Positions 44,007 through 53,177 are shown, numbered from the stretch's first letter. The stretch: DNA of 64,000 nucleotides from Chryseobacterium taichungense (GCF_900109935.1 NZ_FOBV01000002.1:642592-706591); one strand, 5' to 3'. Numbers and translations are program-made. Notes: a model not told the origin generated them from the letters alone.

Positions 44007-44031
44007 AGCGCCTCAAAAATGAGACGCTTTG
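44007..44031 (-). terminator. terminator of acyl-CoA dehydrogenase operon
   Basis: AAAGCGTCTC and GAGGCGCTTT pair (one G.U) around ATTTTT, followed by U-rich sequence on the minus strand. It is the end of the beta-oxidation operon. Confidence 0.85.
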
Positions 44032-44054
44032 AAATCAAATTTATATATAAAAGA

Positions 44055-45842
44055 CTAATAAGCTCCTTTTTCGATGTAATATGCTGCAATTTTTTCAGTT
44101 AATGCCACTACATTCGGATGATTTGTATATTTTGTAAATCTCCTTAATCCCGAAAGCATCATTCTCTGCTCATCACCTTCAGCAAAAGAAACGATTCCTT
44201 CTTTTGCAGCCGCAATAATCTTTTCAACCGCCTTATAAAGGTTTAGCTGAGCCATTGCCGCTTCAACAGAATCAGGAGAAAAATGTTTTTCAGCTCTTAA
44301 AACCGCAGATTCTGCCATGTAGATTTGGTTCAGGATTTCAGAAGCATTCAATAGTAAATGCTGCTGTTTCTCAATATCCATCATGTATTTTTGAAGCGCA
44401 GCACCGGAAACCATTAAGAAAACTTTCTTAAGATTAGCGATAATTGCTTTTTCTTCACTCATGAAAGCCGAATAGTCAGGAACATCAAATGATGGAATTC
44501 CCATCAGCTCTTTGCTGATTGCCATGGCAGGAGACAATAAATCTAATTCACCTTTCATTGCTCTTTTAATCAGCATCCCTACCGAAAGTAATCTGTTGAT
44601 TTCATTAGTCCCTTCATAAATTCTTGAAATTCTTGAATCTCTCCACGCTGCTTCCATTGGGGTGTCTTCAGAGAATCCCATTCCGCCGTACACCTGAATT
44701 CCTTCATCTGCCGTATGCTGAGCAAGATCGGAAACAAAAACTTTCAGGATTGAGCATTCAACAGCGAATTCTTCAACACCTTTAAGTTCTGCAGCCTGAT
44801 GATCCATTCCTCCGGCAACCAATTCTTCAATTTTATCTTCAATATTTTTTGCAGCCCTGTACGAACCTGCTTCGCTCACAAAAACTCCGGTTGCCATTTC
44901 AGCAATCTTCTTTCTGATCGCTCCGAACGTTGAGATAGAAACGCCAAATTGTTTTCTTTCGTTTGAATATTGAATTGAATGATTTAAAATTCTTCTTTGT
45001 GCATCAAGACAAGCAGCTGCTAATTTGATACGGCCAACGTTTAATGCATTCAGAGCGATTTTAAAACCGTTATTTCTTTCCCCTAAAAGATTCTCAACAG
45101 GAATTTTCATATCATTGAAGAAAACCTGTCGGGTAGAAGAGGCACGAATACCGAGCTTATGTTCTTCCTCACCGAAAGTCAGACTTTCAGGATTTTCAAG
45201 TTCCGAACGATTGATTACAAATCCTGTGATATTTTTATCATCATCAATTTTTGCGAACAAAGTAAAAGTATCGGCAAATCCAGCATTGGAAATCCACATT
45301 TTTTGTCCGTTAATGATATAATGTTTTCCGTCCTCAGAAAGTTTTGCTCTTGTTTTACCTGAGTTGGCATCAGAACCTGCATCCGGTTCAGTCAAACAGT
45401 ATGCTCCGAATTTTGTTCCTGCCGCTAAATCCGGAAGGTATTTCTGCTTTTGAGCTTCTGTTCCGTAAAGTACAATTGGTAATGTTCCGATTCCGGTATG
45501 TGCACCATAAGCCGTTGCCAATGAACCTGTAACTCCTGAAATGTAATCACAGGCCAACATGGTTGTCACGAATCCCATCCCAAGACCACCATAATTTTCA
45601 GGAACAGAAATTCCCAAAAGTCCCATTTCGCCGAGCTTACGCATTACTTCTTCCGTAAATGCATAATCTTTTTTCTCAAAGCGCTCTTTTTGCGGTACAA
45701 CTTCTCTGTCTATAAATTCTTTCGCAGAATCGCGAAGCATTTTTTGTTCTTCATTCAGTTCTTCAAGACTGAAAATTTCATTGGCAGGAATTTCCTTAAT
45801 GAGGAATTCACCGCCTTTAAGTGTTTTATTAATTGTAGTCAT
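44055..45842 (-). CDS. acyl-CoA dehydrogenase (long form)
   Basis: A 595-residue FAD enzyme catalysing the first step of fatty-acid beta-oxidation. The N-terminal ACAD helical domain, the FAD-binding middle segment (AYCLTEPDAGSDANSGKTRA, WISNAGFADTFTLFAKI) and the C-terminal domain with QVYGGMGFSEDTPMEAAWRDSRISRIYEGTNEINRL (catalytic Glu region) are all visible. An extra C-terminal domain of about 190 residues makes it resemble the very-long-chain type. It is the last gene of the marR-fadB-fadA-IVP-acd operon. Confidence 0.94.
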   Translation of the reverse strand: MTTINKTLKGGEFLIKEIPANEIFSLEELNEEQKMLRDSAKEFIDREVVPQKERFEKKDYAFTEEVMRKLGEMGLLGISVPENYGGLGMGFVTTMLACDYISGVTGSLATAYGAHTGIGTLPIVLYGTEAQKQKYLPDLAAGTKFGAYCLTEPDAGSDANSGKTRAKLSEDGKHYIINGQKMWISNAGFADTFTLFAKIDDDKNITGFVINRSELENPESLTFGEEEHKLGIRASSTRQVFFNDMKIPVENLLGERNNGFKIALNALNVGRIKLAAACLDAQRRILNHSIQYSNERKQFGVSISTFGAIRKKIAEMATGVFVSEAGSYRAAKNIEDKIEELVAGGMDHQAAELKGVEEFAVECSILKVFVSDLAQHTADEGIQVYGGMGFSEDTPMEAAWRDSRISRIYEGTNEINRLLSVGMLIKRAMKGELDLLSPAMAISKELMGIPSFDVPDYSAFMSEEKAIIANLKKVFLMVSGAALQKYMMDIEKQQHLLLNASEILNQIYMAESAVLRAEKHFSPDSVEAAMAQLNLYKAVEKIIAAAKEGIVSFAEGDEQRMMLSGLRRFTKYTNHPNVVALTEKIAAYYIEKGAY

Positions 45843-45856
45843 TATTTATGATTTTA

Positions 45857-46275
45857 AATTTTAGATTATAAATTTTAAATTATTGATTTCCGGTTATAAA
45901 TTTTCGGATGAAGTTTTGATGATTTTAGTTAAAATATTAATTATACTTTCAATTTCTTTCAAATAAGTATCAATCTCGATTTGAACTAAATCTGATAATT
46001 GATAAAGTCTTAACCAATATCTGGTTTCTCTTGCTTCTTTATTTGCAATTGAAAGTTTTGAAATAAAATCTTTCTTTGACTGCGCTGCAATTGCTTCTTC
46101 TACATTTGCTCCAATTGAAGTTCCGCAGCGAAGTATTTGTTTGGATAAAATAAATTCATTTTGAGATTTACACTGAGTATAAAATTTAATAATTCTTAGC
46201 GCAAAATTGAATGTTTTTAATTGAATTAGATTATCTTCCTTGTAGCTATTCATCTAAAATTTATAATTTAAAATC
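45857..46275. repeat. inverted repeats flanking the IVP cassette
   Basis: AATTTTAGATTATAAATTTT (45857-45876) and the complement of GATTTTAAATTATAAATTTT (46256-46275) differ at two positions and bracket the four-helix-bundle gene. AT-rich composition makes chance similarity possible. Confidence 0.45.
45894..46253 (-). CDS. four-helix-bundle protein (23S rRNA IVP / S23 family)
   Basis: A 119-residue protein of the S23/IVP four-helix-bundle family: FNFALRIIKFYTQCKSQNEFILSKQILRCGTSIGANVEEAIAAQSKKDFISKLSIANKEARETRYWLRLY is the typical core. Such genes were first found in intervening sequences of 23S rRNA and also occur scattered in Bacteroidetes genomes; the function is unknown. Here it sits alone between thiolase and acyl-CoA dehydrogenase genes, flanked by inverted AT-rich repeats, which suggests a cassette inserted into the operon. 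Confidence 0.88.
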   Translation of the reverse strand: MNSYKEDNLIQLKTFNFALRIIKFYTQCKSQNEFILSKQILRCGTSIGANVEEAIAAQSKKDFISKLSIANKEARETRYWLRLYQLSDLVQIEIDTYLKEIESIINILTKIIKTSSENL

Positions 46276-46284
46276 TATAATTAA

Positions 46285-47466
46285 TTAAAGTAGTTCAAAA
46301 ATACTCGCTGCTCCTTGGCCTGTTCCTACACACATGGAAACCATTCCATATTTGTTTCCGCGCTTTCTCATTTCGTCAAGAAGCTGGACAGTCAATTTTG
46401 TTCCGGTACATCCCAGTGGGTGACCAAGAGCAATGGCTCCTCCGTTGACATTCAAAATATCAGGATTTAAGTCTAATTCTTTTTTAATAGCAACAGACTG
46501 GGAAGCAAATGCTTCATTTAATTCGATTAATTCAATATCCTTCAACTCCATACCCGCCTGTTTCAATGCTTTTGGAATGGCATAAATTGGCCCCATTCCC
46601 ATAATTCTTGGCTCAAGACCTGCTGCTGCATAAGCTACTAATCTTGCTTCGGGCTGTAAACCTAATTCCTTTACCATTTCTTCACTCATTACCATGACGA
46701 AAGCTGCACCGTCGCTCATTTGAGAAGAATTTCCAGCTGTCACACTTCCTCCGTTGGCGAAAACAGGTCTTAATTTAGCCAAACCTTCCAATGAAGTATC
46801 TGCTCTTGGACCTTCATCGACGGAGAAATCAAATTTCTTTGTCTGCATTTTCTGGTTTTCATCCAAAAAATTATATTCCACAGGAATTGGAACAATCTGG
46901 CTCGCAAATCGGCCTTCCTTATTGGCTTTCAATGCTTTCATATGAGATTCAAAAGCAAACTGATCCTGTTCCTCTCTGCTGATTTTATATTGCTTGGCCA
47001 CTTCTTCTGCCGTGTAGCCCATTCCCCAATAATAATCAGGGTTTGTTTTGGCGATATCCGTTTCCGGCACCGGCTTGTAACCTCCCATCGGAATATAAGA
47101 CATGGATTCTGTACCTCCGGCAATAATACAATCTGCCATCCCGGCCTGAATTTTTGCAGAAGCAATAGCAATCGCTTCACTTCCCGATGCACAATATCTG
47201 TTTACCGTAACTCCCGGAACTTTGTCTGTATTTAAACCCATCAGGGAAATCAGACGCGCCACATTTAAGCCTTGTTCAGCTTCAGGCATTGCATTTCCTA
47301 CGATAAGGTCGTCAATTCTGTTTTTATCTAATTGCGGAAGCTCAGCCATCAATTTTTCAATTACGGTTGCCGCCATTACATCGGGTCTTGTAAATCTTAA
47401 ACTTCCTTTTGGAGCTTTTCCAACGGCAGTTCTAAAACCCTTTACGATATATGCTGTTTTTGACAT
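46285..47466 (-). CDS. fadA: acetyl-CoA C-acyltransferase (3-ketoacyl-CoA thiolase)
   Basis: A 393-residue thiolase that cleaves 3-ketoacyl-CoA in beta-oxidation. The acylated Cys92 lies in NRYCASGSEAIAIA. The other catalytic residues are in NEAFASQ, GGAIALGHPLGCTG (His) and MCVGTGQGAA (Cys). Length is typical. It lies downstream of fadB across a short palindromic element, in the operon led by MarR. Confidence 0.95.
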   Translation of the reverse strand: MSKTAYIVKGFRTAVGKAPKGSLRFTRPDVMAATVIEKLMAELPQLDKNRIDDLIVGNAMPEAEQGLNVARLISLMGLNTDKVPGVTVNRYCASGSEAIAIASAKIQAGMADCIIAGGTESMSYIPMGGYKPVPETDIAKTNPDYYWGMGYTAEEVAKQYKISREEQDQFAFESHMKALKANKEGRFASQIVPIPVEYNFLDENQKMQTKKFDFSVDEGPRADTSLEGLAKLRPVFANGGSVTAGNSSQMSDGAAFVMVMSEEMVKELGLQPEARLVAYAAAGLEPRIMGMGPIYAIPKALKQAGMELKDIELIELNEAFASQSVAIKKELDLNPDILNVNGGAIALGHPLGCTGTKLTVQLLDEMRKRGNKYGMVSMCVGTGQGAASIFELL

Positions 47467-47488
47467 TTTTTGTTTTTTATTTGTTTTT

Positions 47489-47546
47489 AACCGGGTTTTA
47501 CCCGATTCTATTATTTTTCGCCCTTTCAGGGCTCAAAAACCTGGTT
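47489..47546. repeat. short palindromic intergenic element between fadB and fadA
   Basis: Outer ends AACCGGGTTTT and AAAACCTGGTT are inverted with one mismatch. Inside are GGGTTTTACCC and GCCCTTTCAGGGC hairpins. It could affect mRNA stability between the two genes. Confidence 0.55.
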
Positions 47547-47567
47547 ACTTTTAGTTTACCTTTATTA

Positions 47568-49964
47568 TTAGTTTCTCAAAGGTTTTCCATTTTGTAACAT
47601 GTACTGAATTCTTTCCAGTGTTTTTCTTTCTCCACAAAGCGATAGGAAGGTTTCTCTTTCAAGATTCAATAAATACTGTTCGGTAACAACTGTAGGTTCA
47701 GAAAGATTTCCTCCCACCATAACGTTGGCTAATTTGTCAGCAATTTTCTTGTCGTGTTCAGAGATATAATTTCCGGTAAGCATCTGGTCGGTTCCGACAT
47801 AGAACATTCCCAATGCATCTTTCCCCAACACTTTTACTTTCTGCTCGATTGGCTGCGTATAACCGTGTTCTGCAAGACTTTTTGCCAGCATCTTCGCGGT
47901 TTTAATCTGAGTTCTCTTGTCAACGGCAACAATATCTTTACCATGCTCAAGAATTCCCATATCGTAAGCTTCATAAGCAGAAGTTGCCACTTTACCCATA
48001 GCGATATTCATGAAAGCATCACGAAGCCTGTTATTTTTCACGTCGTCATTATGGAATTCTCTTGATGTTCTCAGCGTCAGTTCTTTCGTTCCACCACCAC
48101 CAGGGATTACACCAACTCCGGTTTCTACCAGTCCGATGTAAGTCTCTGCAGCAGCGACCACTCTGTCGGCATGCATGGTCATTTCGCAACCACCGCCCAG
48201 GGTCATTCCATGAGGAGCTACCACCACCGGAATAGAAGAGTAACGAACCCTCATCATGGATTTCTGGAAATAGGCGATCGCCATATTCAGATCATCCCAA
48301 TCCTGTTCGATCGCCATCATTAAAATCATGGCTAAATTGGCTCCTACAGAGAAATTGGTTCCCTGATTTCCGATCACTAAACCGTCATATTCCTTTTCAG
48401 CTAAATCAATTGCCCTGTTTAATCCATCCAACACTTCGCCTCCTAAAGAATTCATTTTAGAACGGATTTCAAAATTGATGATTCCGTCACCTAAATCTTC
48501 GATGGCAGCACCGGAATTACTCCAAAGCGTTTTATTTTTTCTGATATTATCTAAAATAATAAAAGAGTCCTGTCCCGGAATTTTGCTGTACTCTAGAGAA
48601 TCTTTATCAACATAGATACTTTGTCCTTCTTCATTGACTTTATAGAAAGACTCTACATTTTTCACCCAGTCTGAAACTTCATAACCTGCCTCTTTAGCCA
48701 ATTCAGAACCTTTTTGTACTCCGACTGCATCCCAGATTTCAAACGGTCCGTTTTCCCAACCGAAACCGGCTTTCATTGCGTCATCAATTTTGTAAACTTC
48801 ATCTGAAATTTCTGGGACTTTATGCGAAACGTAGGCAAACAATGCTCCCAATGATTTTCTGTAAAGCTCTCCGGCTTTGTCTTTTCCGCCAATTAATACT
48901 TTAAATCGATCAATCGGCTTGTCAATATTTTTAGTTAATTCTAAAGTTGGAAATGAAGATTTCCCCTGAAGTTCATATTCTAAAGTATCAAGATTTAGCC
49001 CGTGAATTTCTGATTTTCCTTCTGCATTTTTTACTTTTTTGTAAAACCCTTGTTCAGTTTTAGAACCCAGCCATTTATTATCAACCATTTTCTGGATGTA
49101 ATCCGGAAGTGCAAAAACATCATTGAAATTATTTGTTGCTTCTGCACCGCTTTGACGAACACCGTTGGCAACCATGACCAATGTATCCAAACCAACAACA
49201 TCCGCAGTTCTGAATGTCGCAGATTTCGGACGGCCAATGACAGGACCTGTTAATTTATCTACTTCAGAAACGGTTAATCCTAATTTCTGAACATTATGAA
49301 GTAAATCCATCATGGAGAATACCCCGATTCTATTAGCGATAAATGCTGGTGTATCTTTGGCTAAAACGGTTGTTTTTCCTAAGAACTTCGCTCCGTAACT
49401 CATATAGAAATCAATCACTTCAGGAAGCGTATCGTGAGTAGGTATAATTTCTAAAAGAGGTAAATATCTCACAGGATTAAAAAAGTGTGTTCCTGCAAAA
49501 TATTGTTTGAAATCATCACTTCTTCCCACTGTTAAAAGATGAATGGGAATCCCTGATGTATTAGAAGAAACCAAAGTCCCAGGCTTCCTGAACTGCTCTA
49601 TTTTTTCGTAAACGGATTTTTTGATGTCCAATCTTTCAACGACAACTTCAATAATCCAGTCGGTATCTTTTATTTTCGGTAAATCATCATCGAAGTTTCC
49701 GACTTTTATTCTGTCTGCAAATTTCGGAGAATAGAGTAGAGCCGGACTTGCTTTTTTCAGTTTTTCAAAGTTTTCTGCAGCAATTCTGTTTCGTACTGCT
49801 TTATCATCTTTGGTCAAACCTTTTTTCTCTTCTGCTTCAGTCAGTTCGAAAGGAACAATATCCAACAGCGAAACCTGAACACCAATATTGGCAAAGTGCG
49901 CCGCGATACCGCTTCCCATAATTCCTGAACCAAGAACCGTAACATGTTTGATTCTTCTTTTCAT
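47568..49964 (-). CDS. fadB: 3-hydroxyacyl-CoA dehydrogenase / enoyl-CoA hydratase fusion
   Basis: A 798-residue bifunctional enzyme for the two middle steps of beta-oxidation. The N-terminal NAD-binding part is VTVLGSGIMGSGIAAHFANIGVQVSLLDI, followed by the dehydrogenase domain (SSNTSGIPIHLL, GTHFFNPVRYLPLLEI). The C-terminal crotonase domain shows GLVIGNQGTNFSVGANL and APHGMTLGGGCEMTMHADR with ETGVGVIPGGGGTKEL. The order dehydrogenase-then-hydratase is that of the FadN type, opposite to E. coli FadB. It starts 22 bases after marR. Confidence 0.94.
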   Translation of the reverse strand: MKRRIKHVTVLGSGIMGSGIAAHFANIGVQVSLLDIVPFELTEAEEKKGLTKDDKAVRNRIAAENFEKLKKASPALLYSPKFADRIKVGNFDDDLPKIKDTDWIIEVVVERLDIKKSVYEKIEQFRKPGTLVSSNTSGIPIHLLTVGRSDDFKQYFAGTHFFNPVRYLPLLEIIPTHDTLPEVIDFYMSYGAKFLGKTTVLAKDTPAFIANRIGVFSMMDLLHNVQKLGLTVSEVDKLTGPVIGRPKSATFRTADVVGLDTLVMVANGVRQSGAEATNNFNDVFALPDYIQKMVDNKWLGSKTEQGFYKKVKNAEGKSEIHGLNLDTLEYELQGKSSFPTLELTKNIDKPIDRFKVLIGGKDKAGELYRKSLGALFAYVSHKVPEISDEVYKIDDAMKAGFGWENGPFEIWDAVGVQKGSELAKEAGYEVSDWVKNVESFYKVNEEGQSIYVDKDSLEYSKIPGQDSFIILDNIRKNKTLWSNSGAAIEDLGDGIINFEIRSKMNSLGGEVLDGLNRAIDLAEKEYDGLVIGNQGTNFSVGANLAMILMMAIEQDWDDLNMAIAYFQKSMMRVRYSSIPVVVAPHGMTLGGGCEMTMHADRVVAAAETYIGLVETGVGVIPGGGGTKELTLRTSREFHNDDVKNNRLRDAFMNIAMGKVATSAYEAYDMGILEHGKDIVAVDKRTQIKTAKMLAKSLAEHGYTQPIEQKVKVLGKDALGMFYVGTDQMLTGNYISEHDKKIADKLANVMVGGNLSEPTVVTEQYLLNLERETFLSLCGERKTLERIQYMLQNGKPLRN

Positions 49965-49986
49965 TTGATTTTATTGATTTGTTATA

Positions 49987-50439
49987 TTATTTTCTATTGT
50001 TTAAATCTGTAGCGATTTTCATGATTTCATTCATCACTTCTTTAAAAGTTTCCAGCTTTTCAGGAGCGATTTTCTCCATGATTTTTTTGTTGAAATTCAC
50101 AACCACTTCTTTGGACATATTTCTTGAGTGCAATCCTTTATCAGTAAGTTTTATGATAACTTCACGTTTATCGGTGGTTGTTTTTTCTTTGTAGATATAG
50201 CCGTTATCTTCAAGGAGCTTTATAATTCTTGTTAAAGAGGTAGGTTCAATAGCCATTTTAGGCCCGAGGTTAGTACTTCGGGTTCCTTCTTTAGGATCTA
50301 TTTTAAGGAGGGTAAGCGCCTGAACGGCTGTAGAATCATGTTCCTGCGCCATTTCCGTATACATCTTGGAAACAGCCAGCCAGGTTTGTTTCAAAATTAA
50401 GTCAACGTTTTCTATTTTCTCTTTTTTGTTATCCATCAT
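49987..50439 (-). CDS. MarR-family regulator of the beta-oxidation operon
   Basis: A 150-residue winged-helix regulator. The recognition region is LGPKMAIEPTSLTRIIKLLEDNGYIYKEKTTTDKREVIIKLTDKG, which includes the wing Asp-Lys-Arg typical of MarR. It heads the operon with fadB, fadA and the acyl-CoA dehydrogenase, so it is probably a repressor relieved by fatty acids or acyl-CoA. A perfect 26-bp palindrome 31 bp upstream of the start is the likely operator. An alternative start is three bases downstream. Confidence 0.9.
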   Translation of the reverse strand: MMDNKKEKIENVDLILKQTWLAVSKMYTEMAQEHDSTAVQALTLLKIDPKEGTRSTNLGPKMAIEPTSLTRIIKLLEDNGYIYKEKTTTDKREVIIKLTDKGLHSRNMSKEVVVNFNKKIMEKIAPEKLETFKEVMNEIMKIATDLNNRK

Positions 50440-50469
50440 TTTTCAATATCGAGGTTTACCCAAATTTAG

Positions 50470-50495
50470 TAAATATTATGCATGCATAATATTTA
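50470..50495. promoter_or_regulatory. operator palindrome 1 upstream of marR
   Basis: A perfect 26-bp palindrome with core ATTATGCATGCATAAT, centred 43 bp before the marR start. It is the likely MarR autoregulation and operon control site. Confidence 0.7.
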
Positions 50496-50555
50496 TTTAC
50501 GTTAAAATTTGTTAATATCCTGATAATAAAATGATTAATTAATATGATGAGCATA

Positions 50556-50575
50556 ATACTATGCATGCATAATAT
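50556..50575. promoter_or_regulatory. operator palindrome 2 upstream of marR
   Basis: A second ATGCATGCAT-centred palindrome with one mismatch (ACTATGCATGCATAAT), 83 bp from the first, centre to centre, about eight helical turns. Confidence 0.55.
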
Positions 50576-50601
50576 ATTAACTTGATAAAGAAAGTAAAAT
50601 A

Positions 50602-51522
50602 TTAATATAATGTTTTTAACAGATCAATTATTTCTTCAAAAGATTCACATTGGTAATTGTGTTTCAAATTTGAAATAATCCAATAGTCATTAAACTCGAA
50701 AGTAAGGGAAGAAAGATCTTGAGGAAAGTTTTTCTGCAATAAGGAAAAAAGCATTTCCTTGTAAACGTACGGTGCCGTAATTTTAGGAGGAACGAAATTT
50801 TCATTGATCTTAAAAAGAGTTGCATTCGTAAGTTCGTCGTGTTTTAGTAAAACATCTTCCACAATTCCGTTATATAGATGATGGTCTTTAACATACCATA
50901 TTTTATCTGCAAACTCTTTGGCAAGTCTCCAGTCGTGTGAAGAAAAAAGAATGAGCTTATGATGTTCTTTGGCTAATTTTCTTAAAACTTTGAGAATAAC
51001 GATCTTATTCTTCTCATCCAAATGGGTTGTCGGCTCATCCAAAATAATCACCGGAGAATTTTGAGTAATCGCCCTTCCGATAAAGGCTTTCTGAAGATTT
51101 CCGTCCGAGAGATTTTTAAGAGGAGTATTTTTATACTGAGTTAATCCCAATTCTTCAATAATAGATATGACTTCCTCACGGTCTTCTTTTTTTAGGGCAA
51201 AATAAAAAGGGTAATAAATATATTTTCCTAACGAAATCAGATCTTCAACAGTATAATTTTGCGGAATTACTGATTTTGAAAATACAATAGCAATATTTTC
51301 TGCCATTTCTTTAACTGAAAAATCCCTGATATTTTTGCCATGAAGAAAAATATCACCTTTCAAAAGCGGAATCTGATGCAAAATTGATTTAATTAAAGTT
51401 GTTTTACCTACGCCGTTATTACCAATTAAAAGGCAAACTTCACCTAAATTCAGATTTGCATCTGCATTTGAGATTAAGGTTTTCTTGTAACCAATATTAG
51501 CTTGTTTAATTTGTAGGTGCAT
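50602..51522 (-). CDS. FecE-type ABC transporter ATP-binding protein
   Basis: A 306-residue ATPase of iron-siderophore/cobalamin importers. Walker A is GNNGVGKTT, the signature is LSDGNLQKAFIGRA (DGN in place of GGQ) and Walker B is VIILDEPTTHLDE, with SSHDWRLAKEFAD as the switch. About 80 extra C-terminal residues (VPPKITAPYVYKEMLFSLLQKNFPQDL) are unusual for FecE. It lies 88 bases downstream of the permease gene and is the last gene of a tlpA-permease-ATPase run. The substrate is unknown. Confidence 0.88.
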   Translation of the reverse strand: MHLQIKQANIGYKKTLISNADANLNLGEVCLLIGNNGVGKTTLIKSILHQIPLLKGDIFLHGKNIRDFSVKEMAENIAIVFSKSVIPQNYTVEDLISLGKYIYYPFYFALKKEDREEVISIIEELGLTQYKNTPLKNLSDGNLQKAFIGRAITQNSPVIILDEPTTHLDEKNKIVILKVLRKLAKEHHKLILFSSHDWRLAKEFADKIWYVKDHHLYNGIVEDVLLKHDELTNATLFKINENFVPPKITAPYVYKEMLFSLLQKNFPQDLSSLTFEFNDYWIISNLKHNYQCESFEEIIDLLKTLY

Positions 51523-51610
51523 TTTCTTTTATATTACAGCAGATTTCACTGTTTTATTATAGATTTATTTTCTTATTCACGTAAATTAAATAGACCATTG
51601 TATTCACCAT

Positions 51611-52582
51611 TCACACTTTATTCTGCCTTAAAAGCATCACCAGAATTACCGGAATTCCAAAAATAGAGCTGATCACATTGATAGGAATCTGTGTTTTCTC
51701 AGCTATAATCGAAAATATAAGCATAACACACATTCCCAACAACATATTTAAAATCCATTGTTGCCAAAGTTTTGAAGGATTATAGATTAGCCTGCAAAAA
51801 TGAGGTATTATAATCCCAATAAATAACACAGGTCCCATAAATGCCGTAACAGATGCGGATAAAAGGGAAGAAGATACAATAATCAAAATTTTCAGCTGAT
51901 TCAAATTGACTCCTAGACTTTGTGCATAGGATACGCCCAAAGAATTTCCGATCAAAGGTTTTATACTTTTAAAACAAGCGAATAAACCGATCAATACAAG
52001 CACAAAAAGTATGTAGATCTGGTTGCGGCTTACCATATTATTGGCACCAAAAGACCATAAAATATAGTTTTTAAGACTTTGATTTTCTGCATAAAACTGA
52101 AGCAAAGAGACAACAGCACCGGCCAGCGCCGAAACCAAAAATCCAAAGATCACCAGATAAGATTTATCCTGAAACCGGTTTGATATCGAGAGTAATAGAA
52201 ACATCAGAAGCAAGCCTCCTGTAATTGAAGATAAACTTAAAAATGTATTCTGAAGAAAATCAGGAAGTGAAATACCGTAGGAAAAAAAGATATAAAAAGC
52301 CACCGAAAGACTTGCCACGGAAGTAATGCCTAAAATATCCGGTCCGGCAAGCGGATTTTGGAAATATTCCTGCATCAGAAACCCGGACGTCGGAATAGAG
52401 ATCCCAGCCAATAGCATCACCAGAATACGATTGACACGAATTTCAGCGATAAGACTTTGCGAAGTTTCCGTAAAAAAATCCTGAAATTTTAAACTTAAAA
52501 ATCCTGTATTCAGATTAATAATCGTTGCCAAAAGAATAGCAAGAAATAAAACCAAACACAGGATTCTAAATTTATCTGACAT
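51611..52582 (-). CDS. FecCD-family ABC permease
   Basis: A 323-residue membrane protein with about nine or ten spans. It has FecCD/BtuC signatures: RVNRILVMLLAGISIPTSGFLMQEYFQNPLAGPDILGI, GNSLGVSYAQSLGV and TAFMGPVLFIGIIIPHFCRLI. It would form the inner-membrane channel for an iron-siderophore, heme or cobalamin complex. It begins 12 bases after tlpA stops. No solute-binding protein is encoded next to it. Confidence 0.92.
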   Translation of the reverse strand: MSDKFRILCLVLFLAILLATIINLNTGFLSLKFQDFFTETSQSLIAEIRVNRILVMLLAGISIPTSGFLMQEYFQNPLAGPDILGITSVASLSVAFYIFFSYGISLPDFLQNTFLSLSSITGGLLLMFLLLSISNRFQDKSYLVIFGFLVSALAGAVVSLLQFYAENQSLKNYILWSFGANNMVSRNQIYILFVLVLIGLFACFKSIKPLIGNSLGVSYAQSLGVNLNQLKILIIVSSSLLSASVTAFMGPVLFIGIIIPHFCRLIYNPSKLWQQWILNMLLGMCVMLIFSIIAEKTQIPINVISSIFGIPVILVMLLRQNKV

Positions 52583-52594
52583 AAAGTCTGACGT

Positions 52595-53149
52595 TTATTT
52601 TAAAAGAGAATTGATTTTTTCGTTGAGCTGCTCTTCGCTCATCATCCCTAAAGTCTCGTCAGTTTTATCACCTTTTCTCATATAAGTAAACGGAATTGCA
52701 CCGCCATCCCATTTCTTAAAATTGGCAGCGAAAAAATCTCCCTGCAAAGACTGCCCATCCAGCAAAACCGTATTATTGCGGATTCCCTGTTCATCAACGA
52801 ATTGAGGAACTTTTGTATTCCAGTCTTCTTTACTATCAACACTTACAAAGGTAATTTTTACCGGTTTTCCGTTGAGTTCCTGAATTTTATTTTTAAAGTG
52901 AGGAATTTCCTTTACACAAGGGCCGCACCACGTTGCAAAGAAATTGGTAATATATAGCGTATCGTTCTTTTTCCCTAATAGCTCAGTAGCCTGCTGTGGA
53001 CTAAACATTGCTAACGCCGCCTTAGGCTCAGAGTTTTCTGTAGTAGCAACAGAATCTGTCTCCGGCTGGCTGTCTTCGATTTTTGTGCTTTCTTTCTTAC
53101 AGCTTATAAGAGATACCAGGAAAAGCGTGAATAAGATTATCTTTTTCAT
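52595..53149 (-). CDS. TlpA-like thioredoxin-fold lipoprotein
   Basis: A 184-residue lipoprotein. The signal peptide and lipobox are MKKIILFTLFLVSLISC (Cys17). A spacer of about 30 acidic residues precedes a thioredoxin-fold domain with active site FFATWCGPCVKEIP and cis-Pro in GAIPFTYM. It acts as a periplasmic thiol reductase, as for TlpA/ResA. Being first in the FecCD-type importer operon is unusual and suggests a link between thiol redox and metal uptake. The divergent reductase gene begins only 28 bases away. Confidence 0.9.
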   Translation of the reverse strand: MKKIILFTLFLVSLISCKKESTKIEDSQPETDSVATTENSEPKAALAMFSPQQATELLGKKNDTLYITNFFATWCGPCVKEIPHFKNKIQELNGKPVKITFVSVDSKEDWNTKVPQFVDEQGIRNNTVLLDGQSLQGDFFAANFKKWDGGAIPFTYMRKGDKTDETLGMMSEEQLNEKINSLLK

Positions 53150-53160
53150 TATTTTTTATT

Positions 53161-53168
53161 TATTTTTG
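53161..53168 (+). promoter_or_regulatory. promoter -7 box (TATTTTTG) in a 28-bp divergent gap
   Basis: A TAnnTTTG match 9 bp before the reductase start. Upstream promoter elements must lie within the tlpA coding sequence. The transcript would be nearly leaderless. Confidence 0.5.
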
Positions 53169-53177
53169 AATTGAAGT

